Assembly (NCBI GenBank): GCA_910585005.1
Contig: CAJUCN010000014.1
Location: 26,479 to 90,478 of the forward strand
DNA from: an uncultured Lachnospiraceae bacterium
GTDB lineage: Bacteria; Bacillota; Clostridia; Lachnospirales; Lachnospiraceae
Length of the DNA: 64,000 nucleotides
Direction of reading: 5' to 3'
Both the position numbers and the translations under genes were made by a program. Below the pieces are notes generated by a model that was not told the DNA's origin, did not search any database, and was given only the letters and a program-made list of their open reading frames with translations. Positions 1 to 8,487 of this stretch are shown piece after piece (positions within the stretch are counted from its first letter, which is position 1; every line of letters starts with the position of its first letter).

Positions 1-398
1 CCAGCAGTTTCCTGTTTTCCGCCGGCGCCACCATACTGATTATTTTGTTTCCGGGATTTTTTGCAGGGATGTTTACCAATGACAGGGCGCTGATCTCTCT
101 GGTAGAACGGGTGATGCCTGTTTTTATGTGCGGTATGCTGGTCTTCGGGATCCAGCAGGGGATCCAGCCGACCTTCCTGGCGCTGGGACAGGCAAAAATT
201 TCTTTTTTTATTGCAGTGTTCAGAAAGGTGATCTTGCTGGTGCCCCTGGCCCTTATTTTGCCGCTGCGGTTGGGCGTTATGGGAGTCTATTACGCAGAAC
301 CCATATCGGATGTGCTTTCGGCGGCTATGGCAACTGTCTTATTTTTATTGAATATTAAAAAGATTGTTTCAAAGGAGACCCTGCAAAGGATTAAATAG
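1..398 (+). CDS. MATE family efflux transporter, C-terminal part
   Basis: The reading frame is open from the window edge, so only the C-terminal part (about 130 residues) is present and the true start lies outside. Four hydrophobic stretches are visible, and the segment around GIQQGIQPTFLALGQAK with the following VFRKVILLVPLALILP is typical of the last third of MATE (multi antimicrobial extrusion) transporters, which export drugs or metabolites through the cytoplasmic membrane using a Na+ or H+ gradient. The substrate cannot be told from this part. The gene ends about 120 bp before pfk, which has its own promoter, so the two are probably separate units. Confidence 0.85.
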   Translation, partial: SSFLFSAGATILIILFPGFFAGMFTNDRALISLVERVMPVFMCGMLVFGIQQGIQPTFLALGQAKISFFIAVFRKVILLVPLALILPLRLGVMGVYYAEPISDVLSAAMATVLFLLNIKKIVSKETLQRIK

Positions 399-407
399 AA
401 AAAACAA

Positions 408-436
408 TTGTTTTCGCTGGTAAAGTTTGTTATAAT
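408..436 (+). promoter_or_regulatory. Promoter of the phosphofructokinase gene
   Basis: A TTGTTT box (408-413) and a perfect TATAAT (431-436) are separated by exactly 17 bases. Transcription would start near 443, about 75 bases before the pfk start codon. The first T residues follow the end of the MATE gene closely. Confidence 0.75.
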
Positions 437-516
437 CGTGATGATGCGTACAGCATATAAGCTGGATGCAGTTTAATTCGTATGTGTAAGCCGCTTGGCG
501 GCAGAATGGAGGAAAA

Positions 517-1746
517 ATGAAAGGTAATATTGTAGTTGGACAATCTGGCGGGCCTACGGCCGTAATCAACTCATCTGTAGCAGGAGTATACGCAGCAGCA
601 AAGAAGCTGGGCGTTAAGAAAGTATACGGTATGGTTCATGGTATCGAAGGGTTTTTGGAAGATAAGATGATCGAATTGGAAGAGTATCTTGACGATCCTA
701 CAGGAATTGAATTGTTAAAAAGAACTCCTTCCGCATTTTTGGGTTCCTGCCGTTTTAAAATGCCTAAGATTGAGGGACATGAAGATGTATATGAGAAGGT
801 GTTTGAGATCATGGAAAAGCATGATATTGAATGCCTGTTTTATGCTGGCGGAAACGATTCCATGGATACGGTAAAAATGTTGTCCGATTATGCAGCGGCG
901 CATGGCAAGACACAGAGATTTATGGGTGTTCCTAAAACCATTGATAATGATTTGCCTGTGACGGATCATTGCCCCGGATATGGCAGTGCATCAAAATATA
1001 TTGCATCCAGCTTAAAGGAAGTGATTCGTGACAACGAGTCCTTTGGGGCAAAGAAACCTACCATCTGTATCGTAGAGATTATGGGACGTAATGCCGGATG
1101 GCTTACGGCAGCGGCAGCCCTGGCAAAGGGGGATGACTGTAATGGAGCGGATGCCATTTATCTTCCTGAAAAGGTATTTGACATGGACGCATTCATGGCG
1201 AAAGTAAAACATCTTGCAGAAACCAAGTCTTCTGTGGTAATTGCAGTTTCTGAGGGGATCCATATTGCAGACGGACGTTATGTATGTGAGCTTGCCAACG
1301 AAAATGTTGCAGTGGATGCATTTGGACATAAGCAGATGTCCGGTACGGCTGCTTATCTGGCGCAGAAGATCGCGGAAGAGACCGGGTTAAAGACAAGGGC
1401 TATTGAATTTTCCACCCTTCAAAGGGCGGCAAACCACCTTGCATCCCTTACGGATATCAATGAAGCATTCCAGGTGGGCCATGACGCTGTTATGGCAGCA
1501 GAGGAAGGCAAGACCGGCATGATGATCACTTTAGACAGAAATGGTGATGATCCTTATCAGTGCGGGACAAGCGCATATGATATCCATGCAATTGCCAATG
1601 TGGAAAGGCCCGTGCCTGCAGAGTGGATCACAGAAGATGGATGCGGTTTAAATGACGGATATATCAAGTATGCAAGGCCACTGATCATGGGTGAGCTTCT
1701 TCCGGTTTTTGTAAACGGGGTGCCTCGCCATTTGGTTAGGAAATAA
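517..1746 (+). CDS. 6-phosphofructokinase, pyrophosphate-dependent type
   Basis: This 409-residue enzyme phosphorylates fructose 6-phosphate to fructose 1,6-bisphosphate in glycolysis in the cytoplasm. The N-terminal GQSGGPTAVIN and the PKTIDNDL motif (residues 139-146) are PFK family marks. Two positions point to pyrophosphate rather than ATP as phosphate donor: an Asp at residue 114 in GGNDS, where ATP enzymes have Gly, and Lys140 in PKTIDND, where ATP enzymes usually have Gly. Length also fits the roughly 400-residue PPi or mixed group rather than the 320-residue PfkA. The start is preceded by GGAGGAAAA. It is a single-gene unit with its own promoter and a strong terminator. Confidence 0.93.
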   Translation: MKGNIVVGQSGGPTAVINSSVAGVYAAAKKLGVKKVYGMVHGIEGFLEDKMIELEEYLDDPTGIELLKRTPSAFLGSCRFKMPKIEGHEDVYEKVFEIMEKHDIECLFYAGGNDSMDTVKMLSDYAAAHGKTQRFMGVPKTIDNDLPVTDHCPGYGSASKYIASSLKEVIRDNESFGAKKPTICIVEIMGRNAGWLTAAAALAKGDDCNGADAIYLPEKVFDMDAFMAKVKHLAETKSSVVIAVSEGIHIADGRYVCELANENVAVDAFGHKQMSGTAAYLAQKIAEETGLKTRAIEFSTLQRAANHLASLTDINEAFQVGHDAVMAAEEGKTGMMITLDRNGDDPYQCGTSAYDIHAIANVERPVPAEWITEDGCGLNDGYIKYARPLIMGELLPVFVNGVPRHLVRK

Positions 1747-1762
1747 GCGAAAGAAACGATGG

Positions 1763-1844
1763 CTGGCTTCTAGTAAACAGTTTTGCATGGGAGTTCTTTG
1801 TGTCAGGATCCAATGCCTGAACTGTTATAGAAGCCAGTTTTTTT
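1763..1844 (+). terminator. Intrinsic terminator after pfk
   Basis: CTGGCTTC at 1763 begins a long stem whose other arm ends in GAAGCCAG at 1837, followed by seven T residues. The inner part, AAACAGTT with AACTGTT, extends the stem around a loop of about 35 bases. Confidence 0.85.
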
Positions 1845-1887
1845 GTAAAATCAGGAAGTGCAGTGATCAAAGCGAAGGAGGGACGCT

Positions 1888-2784
1888 ATGGTAGCAAATA
1901 TCGTAGGGAATTATTTGATAGAAAACCAGTTGCTTACTACGGAACAATTAAGAGATCTGGTCAGGGAACAACGAAAGGTCAGGGTTAAATTAGGGCTGAT
2001 TGCAGTTGCGGAAGGGCTGATGACGCAGGAGGAAGCGGATAAGGTCAACAGGCTGCAAACGGTAATGGATAAGCGATTTGGCGACATAGCGGTAGAAAAG
2101 GGATATTTGACACATGGGCAGGTGGAAGCGCTTCTTAAGAAACAGGGAAATGCTTACCTTGCTTTTGCACAGGCGCTTGAAAACCAGGGATTGATGAGTA
2201 TTGAACAACTGGAACAGTATATGATAGATTATCAGGGAGATCATCATATGACTTTTTCAGATATCGACGATCTGAAAAGCGATGATGTGGATCGGATCCT
2301 GCATCTTTATATGCCTATTGGCGGGGAGAAATATATCAATGCAGTGGGGACGGCAGTCCGGACAATTATGCGCTGTGTGGATGTGGATATTTATCCGGAG
2401 AAAGCATACCTGGCAGATAGGTGTGAGGCGGACAACGGCGCTATCCAGTTTGTGGAGAGTGAACATAGCTTTACCTGCGCGTTAGCAGGGAAAGAGCAGG
2501 CCCTTCTGGAAACGGCATCTGTGTTTGGGCAGGAGGAATTTCCCGAAGTCAACATGGATGCGCTGGATGCAATCGGTGAACTGTTGAATTGTATTAATGG
2601 GTTGTATGCCACGGCGCTAAGCCAGGGGGGGATTTCTACGGAACTGTATCCGCCGGAATTTTCAGATCAGATAAAAGGAATCAAATGTGAGAAAATGCTG
2701 GTCATCCCTCTTCATGTTTTAGGACAGGAAATCAGCCTTGCTGTAGCGGTTGACCACAAAATAAATTTGGAGCAGGAGGCATAA
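1888..2784 (+). CDS. CheX-like phosphatase-domain protein with helical N-terminal region
   Basis: This 298-residue cytoplasmic protein has a helical N-terminal half (residues 1-120) containing two related units of the type NYLIENQLLT...E and IAVEKGYLTHGQ, resembling the MshEN/GspE N-terminal fold. The C-terminal half (about 140-298) resembles CheX/CheC phosphatases. The decisive motif is D227-x3-E231-x2-N234-x2-N237 in the run DAIGELLNCIN, which matches the CheC/CheX catalytic E-x2-N helix that removes the phosphate from CheY. The next gene, two bases downstream, encodes a CheY-like receiver, its likely partner. No flagellar or other chemotaxis genes are nearby. The domain call rests on motif reading; the ligand of the N-terminal part is unknown. 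Confidence 0.75.
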   Translation: MVANIVGNYLIENQLLTTEQLRDLVREQRKVRVKLGLIAVAEGLMTQEEADKVNRLQTVMDKRFGDIAVEKGYLTHGQVEALLKKQGNAYLAFAQALENQGLMSIEQLEQYMIDYQGDHHMTFSDIDDLKSDDVDRILHLYMPIGGEKYINAVGTAVRTIMRCVDVDIYPEKAYLADRCEADNGAIQFVESEHSFTCALAGKEQALLETASVFGQEEFPEVNMDALDAIGELLNCINGLYATALSQGGISTELYPPEFSDQIKGIKCEKMLVIPLHVLGQEISLAVAVDHKINLEQEA

Positions 2785-2786
2785 AT

Positions 2787-3149
2787 ATGGCTAATATATT
2801 GATCATAGATGATTCTAGGACATCACGCAGGATATTAAGGGGGATATTGGAAGAGGCCGGACATACCGTTGCAGGGGAAGGGATGGACGGAGAAGACGGT
2901 TATTTAAAATATAAGGAGCTGCGGCCGGACTTGGTTACACTGGATATCACGATGCCCAAGCTTGACGGGATAGAAGCGCTTCAGCTTATCAGAAAATACG
3001 ATGAAAACGCACAGGTGGTGATGATCACGGCAGCAGGGCAAAAAGAAAAAATGATCCAGGCTGTTAAGCATGGGGCGGCGGAGTTTATTACCAAACCTTA
3101 TGAGCCAGATATGGTAAAGGATGTTATTGAAAAAGTATTGAGGAAATAA
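2787..3149 (+). CDS. CheY-like single-domain response regulator
   Basis: This 120-residue protein is a receiver domain with no output domain. The acidic pocket D8-D9, the phospho-acceptor D53 in LVTLDITMP, the switch T81 in MITAAG and K103 in ITKPY are all present, so it should accept phosphate from a histidine kinase and signal by protein contact. It starts two bases after the CheX-like gene, so the two are one operon and translation is probably coupled. No kinase gene is in the window, so the phosphate donor is encoded elsewhere. Confidence 0.95.
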   Translation: MANILIIDDSRTSRRILRGILEEAGHTVAGEGMDGEDGYLKYKELRPDLVTLDITMPKLDGIEALQLIRKYDENAQVVMITAAGQKEKMIQAVKHGAAEFITKPYEPDMVKDVIEKVLRK

Positions 3150-3153
3150 GAGG

Positions 3154-3176
3154 ATCCGGAGGCATCTCCGGATTTT
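3154..3176 (+). terminator. Short terminator-like hairpin after the CheY gene
   Basis: ATCCGGAG (3154-3161) pairs perfectly with CTCCGGAT (3166-3173) around a four-base loop, followed by only four T residues. It may stop part of transcription before the LacI-type gene. Confidence 0.6.
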
Positions 3177-3207
3177 CTGTGCAGTAGATCAGAAAGCGGG
3201 ATAAGTA

Positions 3208-4197
3208 ATGGTATCAATAAAGGATGTGGCAAGGCATGCAGGTGTGGCGATCTCTACGGTTTCTAAGGTGATCAACAATTACCCCAATGTCAGTAATGAG
3301 ATGAAGGTGAGGGTGGAAAGAGCGGTGGAGGAACTTAATTTCGTTCCCAATTCGGTGGCCGCCGCCCTTTCTTCCAAGCAGGCTGGGCGGGTAGCCCTCC
3401 TGGTAAACTTAAATGAAAAAACGCAGGCAATTGATGAAATCGGGATGCAGTATATTTTAGGGGCGATCAATAAGGCAATGGAACTGAATCTTGATGTGAT
3501 CACGCTGTTTTTCTTTCTGTTTAAGAATAAGAGTGCAGAAGAATTGATCAGATATCTCCAGTCCCAGAGTATTACCGGAATCATTATTTATGGGATATCC
3601 AAGGAAGACAAAACGTTAAAGGCGCTGGTTGGAAGCCAAAAGTTTAAATGTGTGGTGGTGGATTCAATGATAGTGAACGGAAGCACTTCCTGCGTGGGAA
3701 TTGATCACCGCAGGGCACAATATGAGGTTGCCAAAAAGACGATAGAGGAAAATAACTGTAAGAGGATTTTGTATATTGCCGGCAAAAGAAATGCTTATGT
3801 GACGGATGAACGGTTAAAAGGCATTGAGGATCTTGCCCGGGAAATGGGACTTTCGGTGCTGGTAAGGAACGGGGAATTTTCGGAATTGCAGGCAAGAAAT
3901 ATTACCAGGAAATATGCAAGGAATAAGGATGCCATTGTGTGCGCTTCCGATCTGATGGCTATTGGCGCAATGAAGGCATTGACGCAGATGGATATCTTCC
4001 GGCCGGTGTGCGGTTTTGACGGTATTATATTGATGGGGTATGTGGGGAAACAAATGAATACGGTGAGCCAGGACTTTGCCGGCATTTCCCAAAGGGCAAT
4101 GGAGGAACTGCAGCTTTTGATGAACGGCCAGAAGGGGCGGAGTGTTAAGACGCAGCATACCTTAATAAGAATGCGCTATGAGGATATTATTTGTTAA
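3208..4197 (+). CDS. LacI family transcriptional regulator
   Basis: This 329-residue repressor has an N-terminal LacI helix-turn-helix (residues 4-23, IKDVARHAGVAISTVSKVIN) with hinge helix NSVAAALSSKQ at about 50-60, and a periplasmic-binding-protein-like sugar-sensing domain to the end. The effector cannot be read. The gene lies 144 bp before glycogen phosphorylase, and a perfect palindrome with the CG centre typical of LacI operators (4210-4221) stands between them, which suggests a MalR-like role in alpha-glucan use. CcpA is less likely, because the hinge and length are only generally similar and CcpA is usually away from its targets. Confidence 0.92.
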   Translation: MVSIKDVARHAGVAISTVSKVINNYPNVSNEMKVRVERAVEELNFVPNSVAAALSSKQAGRVALLVNLNEKTQAIDEIGMQYILGAINKAMELNLDVITLFFFLFKNKSAEELIRYLQSQSITGIIIYGISKEDKTLKALVGSQKFKCVVVDSMIVNGSTSCVGIDHRRAQYEVAKKTIEENNCKRILYIAGKRNAYVTDERLKGIEDLAREMGLSVLVRNGEFSELQARNITRKYARNKDAIVCASDLMAIGAMKALTQMDIFRPVCGFDGIILMGYVGKQMNTVSQDFAGISQRAMEELQLLMNGQKGRSVKTQHTLIRMRYEDIIC

Positions 4198-4209
4198 AAG
4201 CGGCTTGCG

Positions 4210-4250
4210 GAAAACGTTTTCTTGTGTTACACTCAGTATGTTACTTACAT
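4210..4250 (+). promoter_or_regulatory. LacI/CcpA-like operator and putative glgP promoter
   Basis: GAAAACGTTTTC (4210-4221) is a perfect 12-bp palindrome with the central CG of LacI-family operators. It abuts a possible -35 box, TTGTGT (4222-4227), followed 17 bases later by TTACAT (4245-4250). A bound repressor would block polymerase. The outer bases differ from the strict cre consensus (TG...CA), so the local LacI regulator is the more natural ligand. The promoter boxes themselves are weak. Confidence 0.6.
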
Positions 4251-4340
4251 TATTTGGAATAATATAGGAAATGTAACCGGTGGCGAAAGGGTTTGCAGGC
4301 CGGTAAGGGTCAAAGGATTCATTTTTATTAGGAGGAGATT

Positions 4341-6650
4341 ATGGCAGCACAAACAAATTTACAAAAGGACATTCTGGTGCTCAACTTAGAATCACAGATG
4401 GAGGAGATCGCCAAAGATCTGTTTGGAAAAGGCGTTGCCGAGTTGACAGACCAGGAAACATATTATGTGGTACTTATTCTTTCCAAACGGTTGATGGCCG
4501 TTTCGGACAGCAATGAAGGCGAGAAGAAAATCTACTATATTTCCGCTGAATTTTTGATTGGGAAGCTTTTGTCCAACAACCTGATCAATCTTGGGATTTA
4601 TGAGAAAGTAGAGAATATATTGGCTGGTAAGGGAAAAAGCCTTTCCGTAGTTGAAGAAATCGAACCGGAACCGTCACTTGGAAACGGCGGGCTTGGAAGG
4701 CTTGCAGCATGTTTCCTTGATTCCATTGCAACCCTGGGTTTTCCGGGAGAAGGCATTGGGCTGAATTATCATTATGGGCTTTTTAAGCAGGAATTCAAAG
4801 ACAGGCTTCAGACGGCGCAAAAGAATGACTGGATCGAAAGCCAGTCCTGGCTGACGAAGACAGACGTTTCTTTTGATGTTTATTTTGGCAAGAAAAAGGT
4901 GGTTTCCCGGCTTTATGACATTGATGTAGTTGGTTATGACAGTGGTGTCAATAAACTCCGGTTGTTTGATATTGAGTCTGTTGATGAGAGTATCGTCAAG
5001 GAAGGGATCGATTTTGATAAAGAAGCGGTTGATAAGAACCTGACACTGTTCTTGTATCCCGATGATTCCGATGAGGCGGGAAATTTGCTCCGTATTTACC
5101 AGCAGTATTTTATGGTATCCAATGCGGCACAGCTTATTTTAAAGGAAATGAAGGAAAAGAAATACGACTTACGGAAAATGTATGAACATGCGGTGATCCA
5201 GATCAATGATACCCATCCGACTATGGTGATCCCGGAACTGATCCGTATTTTGGTGGAGGAAAAGGCTTTTGGCATGGACGAGGCGATTGCGGTAGTCAGC
5301 AAGACCTGTGCGTACACCAATCACACGATTTTGGCGGAGGCCCTTGAAAAATGGCCTTTGAAATACCTTGAAAAGGTAGTTCCCCAACTCGTACCCTATA
5401 TCAAGGAACTGGATAAGAGAGTTGCCGCCAAATATAAAGATCCTGCCGTCCAGATCATTGATAAGGACCACAGAGTCCATATGGCCCATATTGACATTCA
5501 TTACGGATTTTCCGTTAACGGTGTGGCGGCTATCCACACGGAAATTTTAAAAGATACGGAATTAAACGCGTTTTACAAGCTTTATCCGGAGAAATTTAAT
5601 AATAAGACCAATGGAATCACTTTCCGGAGATGGCTTCTTAGCTGTAACCGTGAGCTGGCTTCCTTCCTCTCACAAAAAATAGGGGATGGGTTTAAAAAGG
5701 ATGCGGATAAGCTTGAAAAACTGTTGGAATACCAGGAAGACCAGCAGGTTTTAGACCGTTTGGCGGAAATCAAGATGAACCGCAAAAAGGAGCTTGCCGC
5801 TTATGTGAAGGAAAAAGAAGGGGTGGATTTAAACCCGGATGCAATTTTTGATATCCAGGTAAAACGTCTTCATGAGTATAAGCGTCAGCAGATGAATGCG
5901 CTGTATATTATTCATAAATATCTTGAGATCAAGAGTGGGAAGAAGCCGGTAAGGCCCATCTGCTTTCTTTTCGGCGCCAAGGCGGCTCCGGCTTATGTGA
6001 TCGCTCAGGATATTATTCACCTGCTCCTTGTGCTCCAGGAGATCGTCAATCATGATCCGGACGTAAACCCTTATATGACGGTGCTTATGGTGGAGAATTA
6101 CAATGTAAGCTATGCAGAAAGACTGATACCGGCCTGTGACATTTCCGAACAGATTTCTCTTGCTTCCAAGGAGGCATCCGGGACTGGAAACATGAAGTTT
6201 ATGTTAAACGGCGCGGTAACGCTTGGAACATCGGACGGTGCGAATGTGGAGATCCATGAATTGGTTGGCGATGACAATATCTATATTTTTGGTGAAAAGT
6301 CGGAGACCGTCATCGAACATTATGCCAAAGGGGATTATGTGTCCAAAGACTATTATGAGAAGAGCCCGGTAATCAAGGAAGCCGTGGATTTCATTATCGG
6401 CAAACAGGCGCTTAAAGTGGGACATAAAGAGAACTTAAACCGTCTTTATAAGGAACTGATCGGTAAGGATTGGTTTATGACGCTGCTTGACTTTGAGGAT
6501 TATATTAAAGTTAAGGATCAGGCGCTGGCTGATTATGAGGACCGCCAGAAATGGAAAAAGATGATGCTTGTAAATATTGCCAAGGCAGGCTTCTTCTCAT
6601 CCGACAGGACGATTGCGGAGTATAACAGGGATATTTGGAAATTGAAATAA
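4341..6650 (+). CDS. glgP: Glycogen/maltodextrin phosphorylase
   Basis: This 769-residue cytoplasmic enzyme releases glucose 1-phosphate from the non-reducing ends of alpha-1,4-glucans with inorganic phosphate. Family marks are PSLGNGGLGRLAACFLDS, the glucan-site INDTHP, KRLHEYKRQ and the pyridoxal phosphate motif EASGTGNMKFMLNG, with Lys619 as the expected cofactor-binding lysine. It is shorter than the roughly 800-840 residues of E. coli and animal enzymes, lacking N-terminal regulatory extensions, as is common in Clostridia. The start follows AGGAGGAGATT. A LacI-type gene and operator stand directly upstream, and no other glycogen gene is adjacent. Confidence 0.96.
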   Translation: MAAQTNLQKDILVLNLESQMEEIAKDLFGKGVAELTDQETYYVVLILSKRLMAVSDSNEGEKKIYYISAEFLIGKLLSNNLINLGIYEKVENILAGKGKSLSVVEEIEPEPSLGNGGLGRLAACFLDSIATLGFPGEGIGLNYHYGLFKQEFKDRLQTAQKNDWIESQSWLTKTDVSFDVYFGKKKVVSRLYDIDVVGYDSGVNKLRLFDIESVDESIVKEGIDFDKEAVDKNLTLFLYPDDSDEAGNLLRIYQQYFMVSNAAQLILKEMKEKKYDLRKMYEHAVIQINDTHPTMVIPELIRILVEEKAFGMDEAIAVVSKTCAYTNHTILAEALEKWPLKYLEKVVPQLVPYIKELDKRVAAKYKDPAVQIIDKDHRVHMAHIDIHYGFSVNGVAAIHTEILKDTELNAFYKLYPEKFNNKTNGITFRRWLLSCNRELASFLSQKIGDGFKKDADKLEKLLEYQEDQQVLDRLAEIKMNRKKELAAYVKEKEGVDLNPDAIFDIQVKRLHEYKRQQMNALYIIHKYLEIKSGKKPVRPICFLFGAKAAPAYVIAQDIIHLLLVLQEIVNHDPDVNPYMTVLMVENYNVSYAERLIPACDISEQISLASKEASGTGNMKFMLNGAVTLGTSDGANVEIHELVGDDNIYIFGEKSETVIEHYAKGDYVSKDYYEKSPVIKEAVDFIIGKQALKVGHKENLNRLYKELIGKDWFMTLLDFEDYIKVKDQALADYEDRQKWKKMMLVNIAKAGFFSSDRTIAEYNRDIWKLK

Positions 6651-6659
6651 CAGGGATAA

Positions 6660-6695
6660 AAAAGGCAGAACGGAAACAACGTGTTCTGCCTTTTT
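6660..6695. terminator. Bidirectional terminator between glgP and the ABC-F gene
   Basis: AAAGGCAGAAC (6661-6671) pairs with GTTCTGCCTTT (6683-6693) around a loop of 11 bases, with a T-run on one side and an A-run on the other, so it can serve the two convergent genes. Confidence 0.88.
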
Positions 6696-6712
6696 CTTCA
6701 TGATAAGAGATA

Positions 6713-8269
6713 TTAGAGAATTTTCGTAGTCCATTTTCCACAGTCCCACACATCGGTTGCAAGTCCTTCATAAAAGTCCGGTTCGTGGCAGACCATGAGG
6801 ATGCTTCCTCTATATTCGGATAATGCCCGGCGAAGCTCCGCCTTGGCATCCACATCCAAATGATTGGTAGGCTCGTCCAGTAGAAGAAGATTGGAGGGAC
6901 GGTTAATAAGTTTACATAATCTGACTTTTGCCTGTTCTCCCCCGGAGAGTACTTTCACAAGGCTTTCGATATGTTTGGTAGTCAGCCCGCATTTTGCAAG
7001 GGCGGAACGAACCTCATATTGGGAAAACCCCGGAAATTCCTGCCAGATTTCTTCAATGCAGGTGGTTTGGACGGTTTGGTCCATCTCCTGTTCAAAGTAG
7101 CCGATGCTTAAGTAATCCCCCAGTTCTACCCTGCCGGATAAAGGCGGAATCAAGCCCAGAATACTTTTTAAAAGGGTAGTCTTGCCGATTCCGTTTGCGC
7201 CCGTTAAGACGATCTTGGCCCCCCGTTCCATTTCCAGGGTGAGGGGGGAGGAAAGAGGGTCATTGTAGCCGATGACCAACTCTTTTGTCTGGAAAATGTA
7301 TCTTCCGGGAGTGCGGGCTTCTTTAAAGTGAAATTCTGGTTTGGGTTTGTCGGCAGCAAGCTCGATCACGTCCATTTTGTCCAGCTTTTTTTGGCGGGAC
7401 ATAGCCATGTTGCGGGTGGCAACCCTTGCCTTATTTCTGGCAACGAAGTCTTTTAAGTCTGCAATTTCTTTTTGCTGTTTATTGTAGGCGGCCTCTAACT
7501 GCGCTTTTTTCATTGCGTAAACTTCCTGGAACTTATCGTAGTCTCCGGGATAGCGGTTTAGCTCCTGATTGTCCATATGGTAGATCAGATTGACCACACT
7601 GTTTAAAAAGGGGATATCGTGGGAGATCAGGATAAATGCGTTTTCATATTCGTTTAAGTAGCGTTTTAACCATTCAATATGTTGGACGTCCAGATAGTTG
7701 GTAGGTTCATCTAAGAGCAGAATATCAGGCTTTTCCAAAAGCAGTTTGCCAAGGAGGACTTTGGTGCGCTGTCCGCCGCTTAGATCAGTCACATCACGGT
7801 CAAGGCCGAGTTCTGTAAGTCCCAGCGCCCTTGCGACTTCTTCCACTTTAGAATCAATGAGATAGAAATCATGGACGGTCAACAGATCCTGGATGACTCC
7901 AAGTTCTTCCATGTATTGTTCCAGCTCGGTTTCGGTGGCAGTTCCCATCTTATCGCATAAGTCATTCATTTGTGTTTCCATCTCAAATAAAAAATCAAAG
8001 GCGGAGGATAGGACGGTACGGATCGTCATGCCTTTTTCAAGGGCGGTATGCTGGTCCAGGTAGCCTACACGGACATTTTTTGCCCATTCGATCCGGCCTT
8101 CATCGGGCAGCAGCTTTCCGGTAATGATATTCATAAAAGTAGACTTGCCTTCGCCATTGGCGCCCACAAGCCCTATGTGTTCTCCCTTTAAAAGACGGAA
8201 GGAGACATCCTGAAAAATAGCACGGTCGCCAAAACCGTGGGTTAAATGTTCTACGTTTAAAATGCTCAT
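6713..8269 (-). CDS. ABC-F family ATPase (ribosome-associated type)
   Basis: This 518-residue soluble protein carries two ATP-binding cassettes and no membrane segments. Cassette 1 has Walker A GANGEGKST, signature LSGGQRTK and Walker B ILLLDEP; cassette 2 has GANGIGKTT, LSGGEQAK and LLLLDEP. A charged helical linker (about residues 240-310, rich in K, Q and A) joins them, as in ABC-F factors that act on the ribosomal E site to rescue stalled translation or protect against antibiotics. Subfamily and resistance role cannot be assigned. The start at 8269 is chosen over upstream ATGs because AGAGGA lies eight bases before it. Confidence 0.93.
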   Translation of the reverse strand: MSILNVEHLTHGFGDRAIFQDVSFRLLKGEHIGLVGANGEGKSTFMNIITGKLLPDEGRIEWAKNVRVGYLDQHTALEKGMTIRTVLSSAFDFLFEMETQMNDLCDKMGTATETELEQYMEELGVIQDLLTVHDFYLIDSKVEEVARALGLTELGLDRDVTDLSGGQRTKVLLGKLLLEKPDILLLDEPTNYLDVQHIEWLKRYLNEYENAFILISHDIPFLNSVVNLIYHMDNQELNRYPGDYDKFQEVYAMKKAQLEAAYNKQQKEIADLKDFVARNKARVATRNMAMSRQKKLDKMDVIELAADKPKPEFHFKEARTPGRYIFQTKELVIGYNDPLSSPLTLEMERGAKIVLTGANGIGKTTLLKSILGLIPPLSGRVELGDYLSIGYFEQEMDQTVQTTCIEEIWQEFPGFSQYEVRSALAKCGLTTKHIESLVKVLSGGEQAKVRLCKLINRPSNLLLLDEPTNHLDVDAKAELRRALSEYRGSILMVCHEPDFYEGLATDVWDCGKWTTKIL

Positions 8270-8421
8270 AACCATTTCCTCTAATTTGATCATTCATTGC
8301 GCGTGCATACACGCGCCTGTACATTTTATCATAGAAAGGGAAGGAATGAAACAAAATAATCAAATCTTTGCCGGGATATGCGTTGATAGGATTAGAAAGA
8401 ACAAAAATGGGGAAAAATGTA

Positions 8422-8483
8422 TTGACAGATATTACCAGAAAAGGTATCCTAAAATAGGAATGATTACTGATTTTAAGGAGGTG
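8422..8483 (+). promoter_or_regulatory. Promoter and ribosome binding site of the hrb-rbr genes
   Basis: A perfect TTGACA (8422-8427) is followed after 17 bases by TATCCT (8445-8450). AAGGAGGTG (8475-8483) stands five bases before the hrb start codon. No clear PerR box was recognised. Confidence 0.8.
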
Positions 8484-8487
8484 TTTT

